From positions 148,665 through 212,664 of the forward strand of contig JACRBZ010000031.1 in NCBI GenBank assembly GCA_016219185.1: a DNA stretch of 64,000 bases. Direction: 5' to 3'. The position numbers and the translations under genes are program-made. Under the pieces are notes generated by a model, which worked only from the letters and a program-made list of their open reading frames with translations, made no database searches and was not told where the DNA came from. Below, in pieces: positions 41,430 to 50,047 of the stretch (positions are counted from its first letter, which is position 1; every line of letters begins with the position of its first letter). Origin of the DNA: Deltaproteobacteria bacterium (GTDB taxonomy: Bacteria > Desulfobacterota > Desulfobacteria > Desulfobacterales > Desulfatirhabdiaceae).

Positions 41430-44066
41430 ATGGCCATCTCAAATCTCAAGTCCCTGATCGGAAAATTGAACACCGCTTGCCGCAAGAGTCTTGAATCCGC
41501 GGCAGGTCTCTGTCTTTCCCACACCCATTATGATGTGGAACTGGAACATTTTTTCATTAAACTGCTTGATATTCAGAACACGGATTTTCAGAAAATTTTA
41601 AGATATTTTGAAATAAACGAGTCCCATCTGATCGGGGATCTCATGGGAGTTATCGAAAAATTCAAGACGGGCAATGCCCGCAACCCTTCCCTTTCCCCCA
41701 GAATCCCGAATATGATTAAAGAGGCATGGCTGGTTGCTTCGGTGGATTTTCAAGCATCCGCTATCCGCTCCGGCCACATCCTCATGGCGCTTCTTTCCAG
41801 TCCCGATACGGCAAGGGAGCTTATTTCAAGCTCATCCCTGTTTAAAAAAATCTCCATGGAAACGCTTAAAGACGCTTTTGCCGATTTAACCGCAGGTTCT
41901 GCTGAGGACAGTGAAGCGATTGCAAGGGCTGCGGAAGGACCCGCTGCCGGGCCGGTCAGCCACGGCAAGGAACAGGCCCTGGCGCAATATACCGTCAATC
42001 TGACCGATAAAGCGAAAAAAGGAGAGATCGATCCGGTTCTCGGGCGTGATTTTGAAATCCGCCAGATGGTGGATATCCTTATCCGCCGGCGCCAGAACAA
42101 CCCGATTCTCACCGGTGAGGCCGGGGTTGGAAAGACGGCCGTAGTCGAGGGGTTTGCGCTTCGAATCGCCGAAGGCGACGTGCCGCCGCCGCTCCGGGGG
42201 GTCGCCATCCATACCCTCGATCTGGCACTTCTGCAGGCCGGTGCCGGTATCAAGGGAGAGTTTGAGGAAAGACTCAAGCAGGTCATCAAGGAGGTCAAGT
42301 CCTCGCCGATACCGATTATCCTGTTCATTGACGAAGCCCACACCCTGATCGGCGCCGGTGGATCCGCCGGCGCCGGGGATGCGGCGAATCTGCTGAAGCC
42401 CGCCCTTGCCCGTGGGGAATTGCGCACCATTGCCGCCACCACCTGGGCGGAATACAAAAAATACTTCGAAAAGGACGCGGCCCTGGCACGGCGCTTCCAG
42501 GTGGTAAAAGTGGAAGAACCGGATGAAGAAACAGCCATGGTCATGATGCGGGCCATTTCCCCCTTTCTCGAGAATCATCATAACGTCATGATCACGGACG
42601 GGGCACTTCGGGACTCGGTTCATCTTTCCCATCGCTATATCACCGGAAGGCAATTGCCGGATAAGTCGGTCAGCGTGCTGGATACTGCCTGCGCCAGGGT
42701 TGCCATCGGGCTGACCACCAGTCCGCCGGCTGTGGAAGGGGCCACCCGGCAACTGGGGGAAATCGACCGGGAATCAAAACTTCTGGAAAAAGAGGCCCTG
42801 ATGGGCCGGGACCATTCGGAGCGGATGGAAGCACTGGCAGTCCAGCGGATGGCAATCGAAAAACAGATCGAAACGCTGGATAAAAAATGGAAGGCGGAAA
42901 TGGCAGTTGCAGGCCGTATCATCGCCACGCGAAAGGAGATTCTGGAAATTCACCGGAAAGATCCGGCCAATCGGGCTTTGTCCGAAAGCCAGGAAAAACT
43001 CAAAGCGGCCGAGGCCGAGCTTCTTGATGTCCAGGCGAATAATCCCCTGGTCCCCATATCCGTCAATTCGGAAACCATATCCGAGGTGATATCCGGCTGG
43101 ACCGGCATCCCCACCGGCCGGATGCTGGCTGATGAAATCACAACGGTGCTCAATCTCGACAAGCTGCTGGCCGAGCGAATCATCGGCCAGGATCATGGCT
43201 TGCGGGCCATGGCCCAAACCATTCAGACCGCCCATGCCGGCATTGAGGATCCGTCCAAACCCACGGGCGTCTTCATGCTGGTGGGACCCAGCGGTGTCGG
43301 AAAAACGGAAACCGCCCTGGCCCTTGCCGATCTTCTATACGGCGGAGAGGAAAACGTCATCACCATCAATATGTCCGAATACCAGGAGGCCCATACCGTT
43401 TCCAGCCTCAAGGGGTCTCCCCCGGGATATGTCGGGTACGGGGAAGGCGGCGTGCTCACCGAGGCGGTGCGGCGCAGGCCCTATAGTGTCATTCTCCTGG
43501 ATGAAGTGGAAAAAGCCCACAACGATGTCATGGAACTCTTTTACCAGGTCTTTGACAAGGGAACACTGGAAGACGGGGAAGGCCGGCGTATCGATTTCAA
43601 GAACAACCTGATCATTCTCACCTCCAACCTGGGGACCGATACGATCATGAAGCTCTGCGCCGACGAGGAGACGAAACCGGACCCCGAGACCCTTGCCGAA
43701 ACCCTGCGTCCCGACCTTCAGAAACATTTCAAGCCGGCCTTTCTGGGCCGTTTGAAGGTGATTCCCTATTATCCCATAACCGATGAAAACCTGCGGTTTA
43801 TCACCAGGCTCAAACTCGACAAAGTGGTGAAACGGATGCGGGAGAACCGCAACACGGTTCTCACCTACGGGGATGACGTGGTTGAATCCATTGCCCGCCG
43901 CTGCACCGAGGTTGACAGCGGCGCAAGGAACATCGATCACATCATGTCCCACACCCTGATGCCGGAGCTCAGCAGAGAACTGCTGACCCGAATGGCGGCA
44001 GGAGAGCCGATACGCGAGGTGTCGGTGGCAGTGGATGGAAAAGGCTTTGTCTACGACATCAAGTAG
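41430..44066 (+). CDS. clpV: T6SS sheath-disassembly ATPase ClpV (TssH)
   Basis: The 878-residue AAA+ protein of the ClpB/HSP100 family has a ClpV-type N-domain (SLIGKLNTACRKSLESAAGL, binding the sheath), first Walker A GEAGVGKTAVVEG with IILFIDEAHTLIGAGGS, a coiled-coil insertion near residues 440-530, second Walker A GPSGVGKTETA and VILLDEVEKAH, and a C-terminal D2-small domain. It unfolds TssC to recycle contracted sheath. Its place between baseplate genes and vgrG is typical. Confidence 0.96.
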   Translation: MAISNLKSLIGKLNTACRKSLESAAGLCLSHTHYDVELEHFFIKLLDIQNTDFQKILRYFEINESHLIGDLMGVIEKFKTGNARNPSLSPRIPNMIKEAWLVASVDFQASAIRSGHILMALLSSPDTARELISSSSLFKKISMETLKDAFADLTAGSAEDSEAIARAAEGPAAGPVSHGKEQALAQYTVNLTDKAKKGEIDPVLGRDFEIRQMVDILIRRRQNNPILTGEAGVGKTAVVEGFALRIAEGDVPPPLRGVAIHTLDLALLQAGAGIKGEFEERLKQVIKEVKSSPIPIILFIDEAHTLIGAGGSAGAGDAANLLKPALARGELRTIAATTWAEYKKYFEKDAALARRFQVVKVEEPDEETAMVMMRAISPFLENHHNVMITDGALRDSVHLSHRYITGRQLPDKSVSVLDTACARVAIGLTTSPPAVEGATRQLGEIDRESKLLEKEALMGRDHSERMEALAVQRMAIEKQIETLDKKWKAEMAVAGRIIATRKEILEIHRKDPANRALSESQEKLKAAEAELLDVQANNPLVPISVNSETISEVISGWTGIPTGRMLADEITTVLNLDKLLAERIIGQDHGLRAMAQTIQTAHAGIEDPSKPTGVFMLVGPSGVGKTETALALADLLYGGEENVITINMSEYQEAHTVSSLKGSPPGYVGYGEGGVLTEAVRRRPYSVILLDEVEKAHNDVMELFYQVFDKGTLEDGEGRRIDFKNNLIILTSNLGTDTIMKLCADEETKPDPETLAETLRPDLQKHFKPAFLGRLKVIPYYPITDENLRFITRLKLDKVVKRMRENRNTVLTYGDDVVESIARRCTEVDSGARNIDHIMSHTLMPELSRELLTRMAAGEPIREVSVAVDGKGFVYDIK

Positions 44067-44165
44067 CCGCCTTTTCTCTATCAGGATAGTGTCCGTCTTG
44101 CCCGCTTTCAGACCCTTGCAGCACGACAGTGCTTGTTGGCGGGCCGATGGGAAGGATGACAAACC

Positions 44166-46259
44166 ATGTATACTCAGGAAAACAGACTGATCGCTATTGA
44201 AACACCATTGGGACCGGATATCCTGCTGCTCGGGGAGTTCAGCGGCACGGAAAGTGTCTCCAGGCTTTTCAGTTACCGCCTCACCCTGCTCTCCGAAAAT
44301 CATCGCATTGCCTTTGCGGATATTATCGGCCGGAATGTTACCCTGTCCATTAACCTGAATAGTGGCCGGAAGCGGTTTATAAATGGCATTGTCGCATCAT
44401 TTTCGCAAAGCAGCAGCGGCACCGAAAGAATCGAAACAGGCACTTTTTCCCAATATACGGCCACCATCGTTCCCTGGCCCTGGCTGCTGACGAGGACATC
44501 CGACATCCGGATATTTCAAGAGCTTTCCGTGCCGGATATCATTGAAAAAATATTCCGGGAAAAGGGGCTTAACGATTTTTCACTGCGGCTTCACGGTCAA
44601 TACGAAAGAAAAGTTTACTGCGTGCAATACCGGGAGACCGATTTTAACTTTGTTTCACGATTGATGGAAGAAGAAGGGATATTTTATTTTTTCGAGCATG
44701 AGTCGGGAAAACATACATTTGTCCTGGCGGATTCACCCGCGGAACATCCACCCTGTCCGGAGCAGGAAACCGCCCGATATTTTCGGACCGAAGGGGCTTT
44801 CCTTGATCAGGACGTGATCAAGGCCCTGGAGGTACAACAGGAAATAAGGGTCGGAAAATTTACGCTGAATGATTACAACTTTGAAACGCCGACAACAAAG
44901 CTTACGGTTGAGGCTGGCAGCAGGGTTGAACTGGGACCCGGCGAACGGGAAATTTATGACTATCCCGCCGAGTATGAAAGACGCGCACAGGGAGACAGGA
45001 TAGCCGATCTCTTCATGGAAAGCGAGGAAGCACGGATTACATCAATATTCGGATCAAGCGACTGCCGTGCCTTTCGAACCGGATACCGATTTGACTTGCA
45101 GGATTATTTTCGGGAAGACATGAACGACAAATCATACGTGCTGATGGAAATTTCGCATTTGGCTTCTTCAAATGCCGCAGGGACAGGCAACGAAGTGGCG
45201 TCAACCTACAGTAACAACTTTACCTGTATTCCTCATGAAACCCCCTTCCGTCCGCGGCGCATGACTGCCAAACCCATTGTCGAAGGCGTCCAGACGGCTG
45301 TCGTGGTGGGCCCTTCAGGAGAAGAGATTCATACGGATAAATATGGTCGTGTGAAGGTTCAGTTTCATTGGGACCGGGAGGGGAAATACGATGAAAACAG
45401 TTCCTGCTGGATTCGCGTTCGGCAGACCTCTGCGGGGCCGGCATGGGGATCGATCTATGTCCCCCGGATCGGCCAGGAAGTTATTGTCGAATTTATGGAA
45501 GGGGATCCGGATCGGCCGATTATTACCGGTTGCATGTTCAACGGCGCGAATTCTCCTCCCTTTGCACTTCCTGGAGGGAAGATGATTAGCGGCTGGAAAT
45601 CAAACAGCACCCCTGGCGGCGGCGGTTATAATGAGATCTCGCTGAACGATACCAGGGGAAATGAAAAAATCACGATCCACGGTCAGAACGACATGGACAC
45701 GGTGATCGAGCATGATCAGGCCCTCAAGGTCAAAAACAACCGCACATCCACAGTGGATGTGAACGATACGGAGACCACCGGTTCGAACCAGACCATCACG
45801 GTTGGAGCCAACCAGAAGCTTGCGGTGGGCGCGAATCAGGCAGTAAGCGTGGGTGCGGCTCAGAGTTTGAGTGTGGGAGCAGGTCAGACGGTAACGGTTG
45901 GAGCCGGTCAGGCGATAACTGTCGGAGGCAGTCAGACGATGAACGTCGGGGGAAGCCAGGCGGTAACGGCCGCGGGCAACCAGTCACTATCCACGGGATC
46001 GAACCAGACGATCCAGGCCGGAGGAATCCAGAAGGTATTGGTGGGAGGCACAAGAAGTGTAACGGTCGGCGGTTCGGACAGTGTCGAGGTGGGATCGAGC
46101 CGGAGTGTGAACGCGGCAGGGCCGATCACCATTACCTCGGGATCATCCATCACCCTCAAGGTCGGCGGGTCTGCGATCAAGATCAGCGCCGGATCAATCG
46201 ACATCACGTCCGGTGGCCCGATTTCCATTACGGGAGGGGTCGTAAAGGTCAATTCGTAG
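44166..46259 (+). CDS. vgrG: T6SS spike protein VgrG (TssI)
   Basis: The 697-residue protein has the gp27-like N-terminal part (SVSRLFSYRLTLLSENHRIA, YRETDFNFVSRLMEEEGIFY), a gp5/OB domain (TDKYGRVKVQFHWDREGKYD, SCWIRVRQTSAGPAWG) and the DPDRPIITGCMFNGANSPPF signature. Its C-terminal beta-prism is built from repeats of the form xxQTxxVGxxQ (about residues 545-680), shaping the needle. No extra effector domain follows the prism, so cargo is likely carried by the PAAR-like gene downstream. The start follows GGGAAGGA. Confidence 0.96.
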   Translation: MYTQENRLIAIETPLGPDILLLGEFSGTESVSRLFSYRLTLLSENHRIAFADIIGRNVTLSINLNSGRKRFINGIVASFSQSSSGTERIETGTFSQYTATIVPWPWLLTRTSDIRIFQELSVPDIIEKIFREKGLNDFSLRLHGQYERKVYCVQYRETDFNFVSRLMEEEGIFYFFEHESGKHTFVLADSPAEHPPCPEQETARYFRTEGAFLDQDVIKALEVQQEIRVGKFTLNDYNFETPTTKLTVEAGSRVELGPGEREIYDYPAEYERRAQGDRIADLFMESEEARITSIFGSSDCRAFRTGYRFDLQDYFREDMNDKSYVLMEISHLASSNAAGTGNEVASTYSNNFTCIPHETPFRPRRMTAKPIVEGVQTAVVVGPSGEEIHTDKYGRVKVQFHWDREGKYDENSSCWIRVRQTSAGPAWGSIYVPRIGQEVIVEFMEGDPDRPIITGCMFNGANSPPFALPGGKMISGWKSNSTPGGGGYNEISLNDTRGNEKITIHGQNDMDTVIEHDQALKVKNNRTSTVDVNDTETTGSNQTITVGANQKLAVGANQAVSVGAAQSLSVGAGQTVTVGAGQAITVGGSQTMNVGGSQAVTAAGNQSLSTGSNQTIQAGGIQKVLVGGTRSVTVGGSDSVEVGSSRSVNAAGPITITSGSSITLKVGGSAIKISAGSIDITSGGPISITGGVVKVNS

Positions 46260-46277
46260 GAAAGTGGAGGCAGCTCA

Positions 46278-46703
46278 ATGGAAAAGAACAGCACAGGATT
46301 CCCGGTCCGGATGAAATCCGTGGAGCTCACCGGGCGCCAGCAACTTGTGCTTAGGCACGAACAGAGCCAGGACGTCCTTCAGTTCTTCAATGCCAAGGGA
46401 GCAGTCGTGCTAACGGTGCATGTGACGGAGAACGGCCCCGTGCTCCGGTTCGACGGCGACGGGGCATTGACGATCCAGACAACCGGGGCGCTTTCAATCG
46501 AAGCGGAACACCTTTCGCTCCATGGACGCTCCGGTGTATCGGTGACCAGCGATGGCGATATGCATCTCAGAACTTCGGGCGACCTGCACACCCATGGGCG
46601 TATTCAGAATATCAGCGCCTCATTGGGAAATGTGAACGTAAAAGCCAACGACGATGTGCGCCTTGACGGTGAGCGCGTGCTGGTCAACTGCGTGGATACC
46701 TGA
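46278..46703 (+). CDS. Small beta-solenoid protein of the VgrG delivery module
   Basis: The 141-residue protein has no signal or TM. Almost the whole length alternates short beta strands with turns (AVVLTVHVTENGPVLRF, ALTIQTTGALSIEAEHLSLH, GDMHLRTSGDLHTHGRI), resembling the VgrG needle repeats without the other VgrG domains. It sits 18 bases after vgrG and 8 bases before a DUF2169 adaptor gene, so it probably helps mount or extend the spike. I do not know a characterised homologue. Confidence 0.6.
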   Translation: MEKNSTGFPVRMKSVELTGRQQLVLRHEQSQDVLQFFNAKGAVVLTVHVTENGPVLRFDGDGALTIQTTGALSIEAEHLSLHGRSGVSVTSDGDMHLRTSGDLHTHGRIQNISASLGNVNVKANDDVRLDGERVLVNCVDT

Positions 46704-46711
46704 GGACAGAA

Positions 46712-47677
46712 ATGGAATTTCAGAACAATACACCCTTTCCTTCCGCTCTTTTTCGCGGCTGTATTGACGGGCACCGGCTCTACGGTTCGGTTGTTGCCAG
46801 GCTGACCTACGACCTCCACGGCGACCGGTTGGTCCTGGCAGCGGAACAGTCGTGGCAGGTTTCGCCGGGCCCGTGGCAGGGTCCCTGTGGTCCGATGGAA
46901 GGGGACGAGCTCTTCTATCGTGGGGGAGTTGACTTGTTCGTATTCGGTTCAGCCCGGCCGCCCGGAGGAAAACCAGCCCCTGCCGTTGACGTCACTGCCC
47001 ATGCGGGCCCGAACTTCTCCACCTCAATCCGGGTCTTTGGAGACCGCTGCTGGGAGAAGCGCAACGGGCGGTTGATCATGTCCCCCCCGGAACCCTTCGA
47101 AGCAGTTCCCCTGACGGTTGCAAACGCATATGGCGGGGCGGACGAATGGGATGAGATGGCTATCCCCTTCCCCGGCAATCCGGCAGGAAAAGGCTATGTC
47201 ATCGCAGCGGAAAATGCTCCGGGCAAGCTGCTGCCGAACATCGAGGATCCCAACCACCTGATCGAACGATGGGAAGACCAACCCGATCCGGTCGGTGTCT
47301 GCCCTTGCCCGGTCAACTGCGGACAGCGGATTGCCGGCCGCTTTATTTTCAACGACCGGACGGGAGCGCTCCAGGAACTCAAGCCGACGTTCTTTAATCA
47401 TGCATTCCCGAAGATGATCGCCCCTTTTTTAGAGTCCGGGGTCGGCATTCGGGTAACAGGGGTCCGCCCTGAAGGACCGTTGCAGTTTACGTTGCAGCCC
47501 CCCCCTTTTGCGGTGTGTGTGCGAATCGGACGCCAAACCGACAAACGATGCCCGCCCGTCGACCAGATTGCTCTCGACGTGGAGAGACAACAAGTAATTC
47601 TGACCTATCGCTATCCGTTCCGTTATGTCATGACGCCGCTGGAGCTGCGTAGCTGCGAATTGCTCCCGGCGGAATGA
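46712..47677 (+). CDS. DUF2169 T6SS effector adaptor (first copy)
   Basis: The 321-residue protein shows the DUF2169 pattern: GSVVARLTYDLHGDRLVLAA, ELFYRGGVDLFVFGSARPPG, SIRVFGDRCWEKRNGRL, the central PLTVANAYGGADEWDEMAIP and NPAGKGYVIAAENAPGKLLPN, with LPNIEDPNHLI. DUF2169 proteins act as chaperone/adaptors that load PAAR-type effectors on VgrG. The PAAR-like gene starts 21 bases downstream. Confidence 0.85.
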   Translation: MEFQNNTPFPSALFRGCIDGHRLYGSVVARLTYDLHGDRLVLAAEQSWQVSPGPWQGPCGPMEGDELFYRGGVDLFVFGSARPPGGKPAPAVDVTAHAGPNFSTSIRVFGDRCWEKRNGRLIMSPPEPFEAVPLTVANAYGGADEWDEMAIPFPGNPAGKGYVIAAENAPGKLLPNIEDPNHLIERWEDQPDPVGVCPCPVNCGQRIAGRFIFNDRTGALQELKPTFFNHAFPKMIAPFLESGVGIRVTGVRPEGPLQFTLQPPPFAVCVRIGRQTDKRCPPVDQIALDVERQQVILTYRYPFRYVMTPLELRSCELLPAE

Positions 47678-47698
47678 CGAAGATAGAAGAGGTAATTG

Positions 47699-48625
47699 AT
47701 GAAGCACGGCGTATTGAAGACATTTCACCCCATGGTCGGGGTGGACTTTCATTGTCCATGGGTCCCGGGTACTCCCGCACCGGCTACGTCCCCGGTGCCT
47801 TATGGCACGTTCGCACCCATGATCGGGCCGACCATGGTCACCGCAACCTACGCGGGCGATTTCTACAGCCACTATTATGGCCAAACGATGCTGAAGGTGA
47901 CGGATATCGGGCCATTCATCCCTCACGTGGGGCCTCCGAGCAACCTCATACCATTGGAAATGGGATTGAGCTCATCCAAATCCTATTTTGGGTCAAGCCG
48001 CTTCAAGAGCAAAGGGAAGCCGATTGCAGTATCCCTGCTTTTTGTCGTCAACCCGAATCTCAATTGCGGTACGCCCGTGCCGACCCCGACCGGCGTGGTG
48101 CTGGCCATAACGACTCACCGCGTGGACATGACGTGGGGAGATATCTTCAGCGGCATCCTGCAGATGTGCTGCGACATCGCGGTGCAGTGGGCATTGAACA
48201 AACTGGGTTCGAGCCTGGGAAATTTCATCTCGGGACGGCTGGGTGCCGCGATGGTTAGAAGATTTTCCGGTGAGGGGCTCGCGGCCGTCGAATTCGTGTT
48301 GGCTTTGGATAGGGCCATGACCAATGCAACGACAACGGGAAACGCGGTCGGGGCTCTCGCGGTTGCCGTGGCTGGTTTTTTCTTCGGTTCTCCGATGGGT
48401 ATGGATGCAGCGACCTTCGGCACGTACGGCCAGGACGGCCAGGGAGAAAACCGCGGCGGGCCTGGCGACATGATCGGTGCGGGATTGAGCAATGTCGCGG
48501 ATAGCTCCGGACAGGCCATCGGCGACTATCTCGACGGAGGGCTGCCCAATGGTTACCCTGTCGAGTTCGGCACCTCAGGTGCCGATGATGTGGATACCGA
48601 CCTGATGGAACATAAGGGTCATTAA
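47699..48625 (+). CDS. PAAR-like protein with hydrophobic C-terminal region, candidate T6SS effector
   Basis: The product is 308 residues from ATG 47699, six bases after AGAGG. The N-terminal 150 residues resemble PAAR-like (DUF4150-type) spike tips: VGVDFHCPWVPGTPAPATS, FAPMIGPTMVTATYAGDFYS, TDIGPFIPHVGPPSNLIPLE, and PVPTPTGVVLAI. The remainder is hydrophobic and Gly/Ala-rich (WALNKLGSSLGNFISGRLGA, NAVGALAVAVAGFFFGS) and could insert in a membrane. No enzymatic toxin motif or adjacent classical immunity gene is seen. It may be a pore-forming effector or only the spike tip with a TM translocation segment. Two flanking DUF2169 genes support a cargo role. Confidence 0.65.
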   Translation: MKHGVLKTFHPMVGVDFHCPWVPGTPAPATSPVPYGTFAPMIGPTMVTATYAGDFYSHYYGQTMLKVTDIGPFIPHVGPPSNLIPLEMGLSSSKSYFGSSRFKSKGKPIAVSLLFVVNPNLNCGTPVPTPTGVVLAITTHRVDMTWGDIFSGILQMCCDIAVQWALNKLGSSLGNFISGRLGAAMVRRFSGEGLAAVEFVLALDRAMTNATTTGNAVGALAVAVAGFFFGSPMGMDAATFGTYGQDGQGENRGGPGDMIGAGLSNVADSSGQAIGDYLDGGLPNGYPVEFGTSGADDVDTDLMEHKGH

Positions 48626-48665
48626 AGGAATAAATTCCCGTTCCGACCAGATGAGAGGACTGAGC

Positions 48666-49832
48666 ATGGCGATGAAGATCGAGCAGGAAAGCGCGACCGC
48701 GCAACAGGTATCGGGTAAGGACCCTGCCGGACAGTGGATACTCTCCGTGCTGGTCAAGCGGGCCTACACGATCAGCGATGAGGGTGAATGTCTCGTTGCG
48801 AAGATGCAATCGCCGCTCCGCGATGAGCCTGAGTTCGACCCGGACGAGCCGGCCTTGATGCGCCACGACACCGATCTTTTTCCCTTCAAACCAAGAACCG
48901 ACGTCGTGGTTAAGGGACATGTGCACTGCCACGATGGCCGGCGGCAATTAGAGGCCGTGGTCAGGGTCGGCGCAGCATCAAAACATATCTCGGTTTTCGG
49001 CGACCGGCATTGCAAGCGGACTGCCGACGGTAAAATAGCGATCTCCACTCCGGAACCGATTACACGGATACCACTTTGCTACACCCGCGCTTACGGAGGG
49101 AGGGATTCCGTGGCTGAAGCCGCGGCATTGGAGCAGTTCATCGGGCAGGTACCAAACTTCGATCCCGAATTACTATTCATCAAAGAAGGCAGCCCCTTTC
49201 TTTACCCGCGAAATCCCTGCGGACGCGGTTACCTCATAAGTGCAACTTCAAAAGCACTGGACGCTTTACACTTACCCAACCTCGAAGATCCGCTTGATCT
49301 TCTGACATCTGAACGGCTGGAGGCGGGTTCCCCGTCTCTCTGGCCGCGCATGCCCCTCCCGCAGGCAACAGACTGGGTAGCGTATGACTGGTTTCCCCGT
49401 ATAGCCGGCATGGGGATCGTTCCTCCTTACAGCAGGATGGAACAACCGTTTGCGGAGGTGAACAGAAATTATGTCCAAGAGAACGTCCTCAAGCCGGCCG
49501 GACTGGAGGCGGCGGATGCATTTCACCTTACCTGCGGCGCATCTTTGGGGTTGCAACTTCCCTACCTGCAGGGTGGTGAGCCGGTATTGCTGCAAAATAT
49601 CCACCCCGGACAGGCCACCTTCAACTTCCGGCTGCCCGTCGAGCGGCCCAAAATTTGGACGGACGGCCGCAAAGGCAAATTGAATGAAACGCAACCGGTC
49701 ATTCACACGTTGGTCCTGGAGCCGGAAGCATCACGCCTGAGCGTTCTCTGGCGCGGTTCCGCACCAGCGCTGCGGCCCTATTTGCAGGATGAGCTACAGA
49801 AGATGCCGTTTCGGGTCGAGTGGCGACAATGA
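48666..49832 (+). CDS. DUF2169 T6SS effector adaptor (second copy)
   Basis: The product is 388 residues from ATG 48666, six bases after AGAGGA (a 5-codon longer start at 48651 lacks one). DUF2169 features: WILSVLVKRAYTISDEGECL, FKPRTDVVVKGHVHCHDGRR, KHISVFGDRHCKRTADGKIA, IPLCYTRAYGGRDSVAEAAA, NPCGRGYLISATSKALDALH and LPNLEDPLDLL. It is clearly paralogous to the gene at 46.7 kb but more divergent and longer. Having one adaptor on each side of the PAAR-like gene suggests two interactions, spike side and toxin side. Confidence 0.82.
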   Translation: MAMKIEQESATAQQVSGKDPAGQWILSVLVKRAYTISDEGECLVAKMQSPLRDEPEFDPDEPALMRHDTDLFPFKPRTDVVVKGHVHCHDGRRQLEAVVRVGAASKHISVFGDRHCKRTADGKIAISTPEPITRIPLCYTRAYGGRDSVAEAAALEQFIGQVPNFDPELLFIKEGSPFLYPRNPCGRGYLISATSKALDALHLPNLEDPLDLLTSERLEAGSPSLWPRMPLPQATDWVAYDWFPRIAGMGIVPPYSRMEQPFAEVNRNYVQENVLKPAGLEAADAFHLTCGASLGLQLPYLQGGEPVLLQNIHPGQATFNFRLPVERPKIWTDGRKGKLNETQPVIHTLVLEPEASRLSVLWRGSAPALRPYLQDELQKMPFRVEWRQ

Positions 49833-49950
49833 GTGCGGCAACGCCCTCTCACGCTTGAACATGTAAACAGACTAAACGGCGCCAACCTGTCCGATGTTCT
49901 ATACGCGCGTCTCTCCCGGAGACATTTCGAGCAGCCTCCGATTTTGATGA

Positions 49951-50016
49951 ATTCGAAAAAGCCAAAATTCGGACGGCTTTATAAAAAGTTCGCAGGCAAG
50001 GCGCGCAAATCCTGAA
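49951..50016. repeat. MITE-like dispersed repeat, partial copy 3
   Basis: TTCGAAAAAGCCAAAATTCG, then TTTATAAAAAGTTCGCAGGC and AAGGCGCGCAAATCCTGAAA match the first half of the copy at 52639-52788 in the same orientation. It occupies the gap between the last DUF2169 gene and the FHA-transglycosylase gene, ending about 30 bases before that start. A short plus-strand frame through it is not a gene. Confidence 0.6.
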
Positions 50017-50047
50017 ACCATCCAATTTGAAGAGGCAACCAGAAATA

